A DNA stretch of 64,000 nucleotides, taken from Solimicrobium sp040544425. Its GTDB lineage: Bacteria; Pseudomonadota; Gammaproteobacteria; Burkholderiales; Burkholderiaceae_D. A program made the translations under genes and the position numbers. How positions within the stretch are numbered: the stretch's first letter is position 1; every line of letters begins with the position of its first letter. Shown piece after piece: positions 60,772 to 64,000 of this stretch. The notes under the pieces are model-generated. The model searched no databases. It was given only the letters and a program-made list of their open reading frames with translations, and was not told the DNA's origin. The DNA lies in contig JBEONO010000010.1 in the NCBI GenBank assembly GCA_040544425.1, positions 1 to 64,000 of the forward strand. Direction: 5' to 3'.

Positions 60772-61332
60772 ATGAAACGATTTTTTGATTTTTGTCTGGC
60801 CTTGTGCGCGCTGTTTATTTTATTGCTGCCGATCGTGGCTGTCGCGGCATTTGTCAAATTGACTTCGACCGGGCCGGTTTTATACTGGTCAGATCGGGTC
60901 GGTCGCAATAATCGGATTTTCCGCATGCCCAAATTTCGCACGATGCAAATCGATACCCCCGCCATAGCCACTCATTTGATGGCTGATCCCGCCCGCTATT
61001 TGACGCCGATAGGTTCATTCCTGCGTAAATCCAGTCTGGATGAACTGCCGCAGTTATGGAGTATTCTGGTCGGCGATATGAGCTTTGTTGGTCCCAGACC
61101 TGCGCTGTTCAACCAGGACGATTTAATCAGTTTGCGCACCAGCAAACAGGTCCATACCCTGTTGCCCGGCTTGACCGGCTGGGCGCAAATTAATGGTCGG
61201 GATGAAATCCCCATCCCGCAAAAAGTCGAGTTGGATGAGTATTATCTCCAGCAACACAACTTCCTTCTGGACTTGCGCATCCTGATGTTAACTTTTTTAA
61301 AAGTAATCAAACGCGATGATGTTTCGCATTGA
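60772..61332 (+). CDS. Initiating sugar-1-phosphate transferase (monotopic phosphoglycosyltransferase)
   Basis: A 186-residue small transferase of the PglC/WcaJ-C type that moves a sugar phosphate to undecaprenyl phosphate to start each unit. It has one N-terminal re-entrant hydrophobic segment (FFDFCLALCALFILLLPIV), the conserved RVGRNNRIFRMPKFRTM, catalytic-type SSLDELPQLWSILVGDM, GPRP, and PGLTGWAQINGRD. ATG 60772 is favoured by family length; ATG 60760 is the other choice. It is the last gene of the cluster. Confidence 0.93.
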   Translation: MKRFFDFCLALCALFILLLPIVAVAAFVKLTSTGPVLYWSDRVGRNNRIFRMPKFRTMQIDTPAIATHLMADPARYLTPIGSFLRKSSLDELPQLWSILVGDMSFVGPRPALFNQDDLISLRTSKQVHTLLPGLTGWAQINGRDEIPIPQKVELDEYYLQQHNFLLDLRILMLTFLKVIKRDDVSH

Positions 61333-61458
61333 ATGCCGGTCCCATCGCTGTGACGACTTATTGATTTGCCACCAGATTCAATGCCGGTTCGGCGAAGCGG
61401 CGCCGGTGCACACGGCCACGGTCACTTGAAAAACGCCTGTATCTCAGTATTTTGGCAA

Positions 61459-61486
61459 TTGGCAGTAGATCTTTTTAGGGTAGAAT
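61459..61486 (+). promoter_or_regulatory. Candidate promoter of dnaX, giving a near-leaderless message
   Basis: TTGGCA and TAGAAT with a 16-base spacer. The -10 box ends eight bases before the dnaX ATG, so transcription would start at or within a few bases of the start codon. No ribosome site is properly spaced in front of the ATG. Confidence 0.5.
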
Positions 61487-61493
61487 CACGCCC

Positions 61494-63356
61494 ATGTCAT
61501 ATCAAGTCCTCGCCCGCAAATATCGCCCCAAAAGTTTTCAGACTTTAGTTGGCCAAGAGCACGTCGTGCGTGCCTTAACACATGCGTTGGAACAGCAGCG
61601 CCTGCATCACGCCTATTTATTCACCGGTACACGCGGCGTTGGCAAAACCACCTTGTCGCGCATACTTGCCAAATCGCTCAACTGCGAGCTGGGAATTACG
61701 GCAAATCCCTGTGGCAAATGTGATGCCTGTGTGGCAATCGACGCCGGACGGTTCGTCGATTACATTGAGATGGATGCTGCTTCCAATCGTGGTGTTGATG
61801 AAATGGCGCAATTGCTGGAGCAGGCCGTGTATGCCCCGAGCAATGCGCGCTTCAAGGTGTACATGATCGATGAGGTGCACATGCTCACCAATCACGCGTT
61901 CAACTCAATGCTGAAAACATTGGAAGAGCCGCCTGCGCACGTGAAATTTATTCTGGCCACGACCGACCCGCAAAAAATTCCGGTCACGGTGCTGTCGCGC
62001 TGTCTGCAATTCAATTTGAAGCAAATGCCGCTGCCGTCGATTGTCAGTCATCTTGAAAACATCCTGGGTCAGGAACAAATCAGCTTTGAATTGCCCGGTC
62101 TGCGTCTGCTTGCACAAGGTGCGCAAGGCTCGATGCGTGACGCCTTGTCGCTGACCGATCAGGCGATTGCGTATGCCGCAGGTAAAGTCACTCTGGAAGC
62201 AGTGCAGGGCATGCTTGGTGCACTGGATCAAAGTTATCTGATCAAAATTTTGGACGCTTTGGCACAACAGGACGGTGCTTCCTTGCTGGAGGTGGCCGAT
62301 CAGATGCAGACGCGCAGCCTGTCGTATAAAGCAGCCTTGCAGGATCTTGCGACCTTGTTACATCAACTCAGTGTTGCCCAATTAGTGCCGACGGCCATTG
62401 CTGAAGATATTCCGGAGCGGTCCGAGATATTGCGCCTGGCGGCTCAGTTTGATGCCGAGCAAATACAATTGTTCTATCAAATCGCGGTACACGGTCGCAA
62501 TGAACTGGGACTGGCGCCCGATGAATATGCCGGCTTCAGCATGACACTGTTGCGTATGCTGGCATTCAGACCGGTCACTTCGGAACCGGCGCAGATGTTG
62601 ACCGCGCCAGCTGCAAAAGCGCCCAATTCGGGAGCCGCTGCGCATAAAGCAGTGGCGGCACCGGCACGGATTGTCGAACCGGTTCAGGCACGAACTCAGG
62701 CAGACCCAGCCATTCCAACGACGCCAATCGCGCCAGTCCGGAAGAGCCCGGCCATGGCGGCACTGGAGGCAATTACCGATCGGCGTGGCAAGGCTAAAAG
62801 TCCAGATCTCAATTCAGTGGGCAATGAACCAGGTAATTTTTCTTCAGATACACTGACGGCTGAAAAAAAAACTGAATTAAAAAGTGAAGTTGATCCGGTT
62901 GAGGCCCCACGACCATTACCTGTGGTCTCCCCTTTAGAGGTTAACGGAATCTGGCTCGCATCAGGCGGCCAGTGGGATGGCAACTGGCCACAATTAGCTG
63001 CCAGTCTCCCGTTGCGCGGCGTGGCCCAGCAGTTGGCGCAGCAAAGTGAGTTGATCAGTTGCGAAGTGCAGCCGGCCGCGATCACGCTGGGGCTGCGCGT
63101 TCCTCTGGAAACTCTGCTGGCCTCGGCCAGTGTCGAAAAGCTGGCGGCCAGTTTGAGTGAAAATTTTACGGTGCCAGTGAAGCTGAACACTGAAATCGGT
63201 GCGGTGCAAAAGACTGCCCACGCGGCAGCAATCGTCTCGCGTGCCCAGCGTCAGGACCAAGCTGAGCTTGCCATCAAAAGCGATCAGGTAGTACAAGGAT
63301 TGATGCGGGTATTTGGAGCGACCATTGTTCCAGGTTCCGTCAAGTCAATAAACTGA
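61494..63356 (+). CDS. dnaX: DNA polymerase III subunits tau/gamma
   Basis: The clamp-loader ATPase that opens the beta clamp; the long form (tau) also ties it to the polymerase core and DnaB helicase. The 620-residue protein has Walker A GTRGVGKT at 45-52, a zinc module with cysteines near 64-79 (CGKCDAC), Walker B IDEVHML near 125 and the SRC motif near 167. Domains I-III end near 360, a Pro/Ala linker follows, and the C-terminal tau domain starts near 480. Nine A at 62863-62871 (codons 457-460) could yield a gamma form. ybaB and recR follow. Confidence 0.96.
   Translation: MSYQVLARKYRPKSFQTLVGQEHVVRALTHALEQQRLHHAYLFTGTRGVGKTTLSRILAKSLNCELGITANPCGKCDACVAIDAGRFVDYIEMDAASNRGVDEMAQLLEQAVYAPSNARFKVYMIDEVHMLTNHAFNSMLKTLEEPPAHVKFILATTDPQKIPVTVLSRCLQFNLKQMPLPSIVSHLENILGQEQISFELPGLRLLAQGAQGSMRDALSLTDQAIAYAAGKVTLEAVQGMLGALDQSYLIKILDALAQQDGASLLEVADQMQTRSLSYKAALQDLATLLHQLSVAQLVPTAIAEDIPERSEILRLAAQFDAEQIQLFYQIAVHGRNELGLAPDEYAGFSMTLLRMLAFRPVTSEPAQMLTAPAAKAPNSGAAAHKAVAAPARIVEPVQARTQADPAIPTTPIAPVRKSPAMAALEAITDRRGKAKSPDLNSVGNEPGNFSSDTLTAEKKTELKSEVDPVEAPRPLPVVSPLEVNGIWLASGGQWDGNWPQLAASLPLRGVAQQLAQQSELISCEVQPAAITLGLRVPLETLLASASVEKLAASLSENFTVPVKLNTEIGAVQKTAHAAAIVSRAQRQDQAELAIKSDQVVQGLMRVFGATIVPGSVKSIN
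62863..62871 (+). promoter_or_regulatory. Slippery run of nine A in dnaX (possible tau/gamma switch)
   Basis: In frame the codons read GAA AAA AAA ACT. One extra A (or a -1 ribosome slip) gives AAC TGA; one lost A gives CTG AAT TAA. Both changed frames stop within three codons, which would make a product of about 459-460 residues lacking the tau domain. Thermus dnaX uses nine A in this way; E. coli uses a ribosomal slip at A AAA AAG. Confidence 0.65.
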
Positions 63357-63414
63357 ATCAGGCAATACAGGTTTGAACAAGGTTTGAATTTTTAGAGAAA
63401 TCAGGAGAATACGT

Positions 63415-63741
63415 ATGATGAAGGGTCAATTAGCCGGCTTGATGAAACAGGCGCAAGCCATGCAGGACAATATGAAAAAAGCCCAGGACCAGTTGGCGCT
63501 GATCGAAGTTGAAGGTCAGTCTGGCGCGGGAATGGTGAAGGTTTTGATGACCTGCAAAAAAGATGTGAAACGGGTCACGATCGACCCGTCGCTGCTTGGT
63601 GACGACAAAGATATGCTGGAAGATCTGGTGGCCGCGGCGTTCAATGACGCGGTGCGCAAAGCAGAAGCGACCTCAGAAGAAAAAATGGCAGGACTCACAT
63701 CCGGTCTGCCACTGCCACCGGGATTCAAACTGCCGTTCTGA
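63415..63741 (+). CDS. ybaB: YbaB/EbfC-family nucleoid-associated protein
   Basis: A 108-residue DNA-binding protein of the YbaB family, which forms dimers shaped like tweezers. It begins GQLAGLMKQAQAMQDNMKKAQ and contains the typical central strand region (VEGQSGAGMVKVLMTCKKDVKRV) and an end in GLPLPPGFKLPF. AGGAGA precedes the ATG; the next codon is also ATG. The gene sits between dnaX and recR, its usual place, and its stop overlaps the recR start. Confidence 0.95.
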   Translation: MMKGQLAGLMKQAQAMQDNMKKAQDQLALIEVEGQSGAGMVKVLMTCKKDVKRVTIDPSLLGDDKDMLEDLVAAAFNDAVRKAEATSEEKMAGLTSGLPLPPGFKLPF

Positions 63742-64000
63742 TGAAAACACATGCCAGCCTGGAAGGACTGATTGAGGCGTTGCGCCGCTTGCCCGGTATC
63801 GGGCCGAAATCAGCGCAGCGTATGGCCTATCATCTGTTGCAGCATGATCGGGAAGGTCTGGCGCAACTCGGCGTGGCCTGCACTGCGGCACTGACCCAAA
63901 TCCATCATTGCGAGCTGTGCAACACGTTCACCGAGCAGGCGATCTGCGAAACCTGCGCCGATCCTGAACGTGACACCAGTCTGCTGTGTGTGGTTGAAAC
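63741..64000 (+). CDS. recR: Recombination protein RecR, 5' part (runs past the window end)
   Basis: The first 86 codons of RecR, which with RecF and RecO loads RecA at gaps. The helix-hairpin-helix LRRLPGIGPKSAQRMAYHLL (about 16-35) and the four-cysteine zinc finger (CELCNTFTEQAICETC, about 56-71) are visible; the Toprim domain would begin at the edge. Start ATG 63741 overlaps the ybaB stop by one base (TGATG). Confidence 0.95.
   Translation, partial: MKTHASLEGLIEALRRLPGIGPKSAQRMAYHLLQHDREGLAQLGVACTAALTQIHHCELCNTFTEQAICETCADPERDTSLLCVVE

Noticed and set aside
61333..61493. A possible 4.5S signal-recognition RNA gene before dnaX, where it lies in some betaproteobacteria.
   Set aside because: The conserved GGAAGGAAGCAGC-type core is missing on both strands; only a GC-rich imperfect hairpin is present.
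1..64000. CRISPR arrays, tRNA or rRNA genes, insertion sequences, prophage and attachment sites.
   Set aside because: No regular spaced repeats, tRNA-like sequences, transposase or integrase frames were seen. The only tandem repeat found is the one in the PIN gene.

Overview
The window is chromosomal DNA of a betaproteobacterium, most probably of the order Burkholderiales and perhaps family Oxalobacteraceae (Undibacterium/Herbaspirillum-like). That placement is inferred from gene content and order: thiC-thiS-thiG-thiD-thiE, glnA-DUF4124-ntrB-ntrC, dnaX-ybaB-recR, polyhydroxybutyrate genes (intracellular depolymerase, phasin, 3-hydroxybutyrate dehydrogenase) and a bacterial acyl-CoA-binding protein. 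No rRNA, tRNA, CRISPR array, prophage or insertion sequence was seen.

Layout. 1-14274: the distal half of a type VI secretion (T6SS) locus. It opens with the 3' end of a lipase-like effector, its Tli4-type immunity protein and a small signal-peptide protein, then tssL (with an OmpA-like domain), tssM, tagF, tagK, tssE, tssF, tssG and tssA. The sheath, Hcp, TssJ, TssK and ClpV genes are not in the window. 14354-17408: an orphan PD-(D/E)XK nuclease, an unknown zinc-ribbon membrane protein and an EamA transporter. 17426-21908: a minus-strand thiamin operon behind a TPP riboswitch. 22097-25957: a small membrane protein, then a tightly packed minus-strand operon of slyD, a mini J-domain protein and three proteins of unknown function; this is the best candidate for an undescribed system. 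26202-30276: valS, a DUF2147 protein, and a toxin-antitoxin pair whose PIN toxin is broken by a 43-base-period tandem duplication.

30500-35703: acetoacetate decarboxylase and 3-hydroxybutyrate dehydrogenase, then xdhC facing a MoxR ATPase / GNAT / VWA (CoxE-like) operon. 36011-46832: two small cytochromes c, DUF1841, a RutE-like nitroreductase, nth, rsxB, PHB depolymerase, a ferredoxin reductase and FdxA pair, a hydroxyacid dehydrogenase, phasin, ACBP, FKBP, an EI24 membrane protein and a MoaB/CinA-domain protein. 46829-53252: a rhodanese, the nitrogen regulon genes glnA-ntrB-ntrC with a sigma-54 promoter, and an HDOD protein.

53559-61332: a surface polysaccharide cluster (sugar aminotransferase, acyltransferase, flippase, two glycosyltransferases, two epimerases, an initiating phosphoglycosyltransferase). 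61494-64000: dnaX, ybaB and the 5' part of recR. dnaX carries a run of nine A in which a slip either way meets a stop within three codons, as in the Thermus tau/gamma system, and its best promoter would give an almost leaderless message.

Functionally the window joins contact-dependent antagonism, cofactor synthesis, PHB/ketone-body turnover, nitrogen control and envelope sugar synthesis. All names come from reading translated sequence and motifs; no database search was run.
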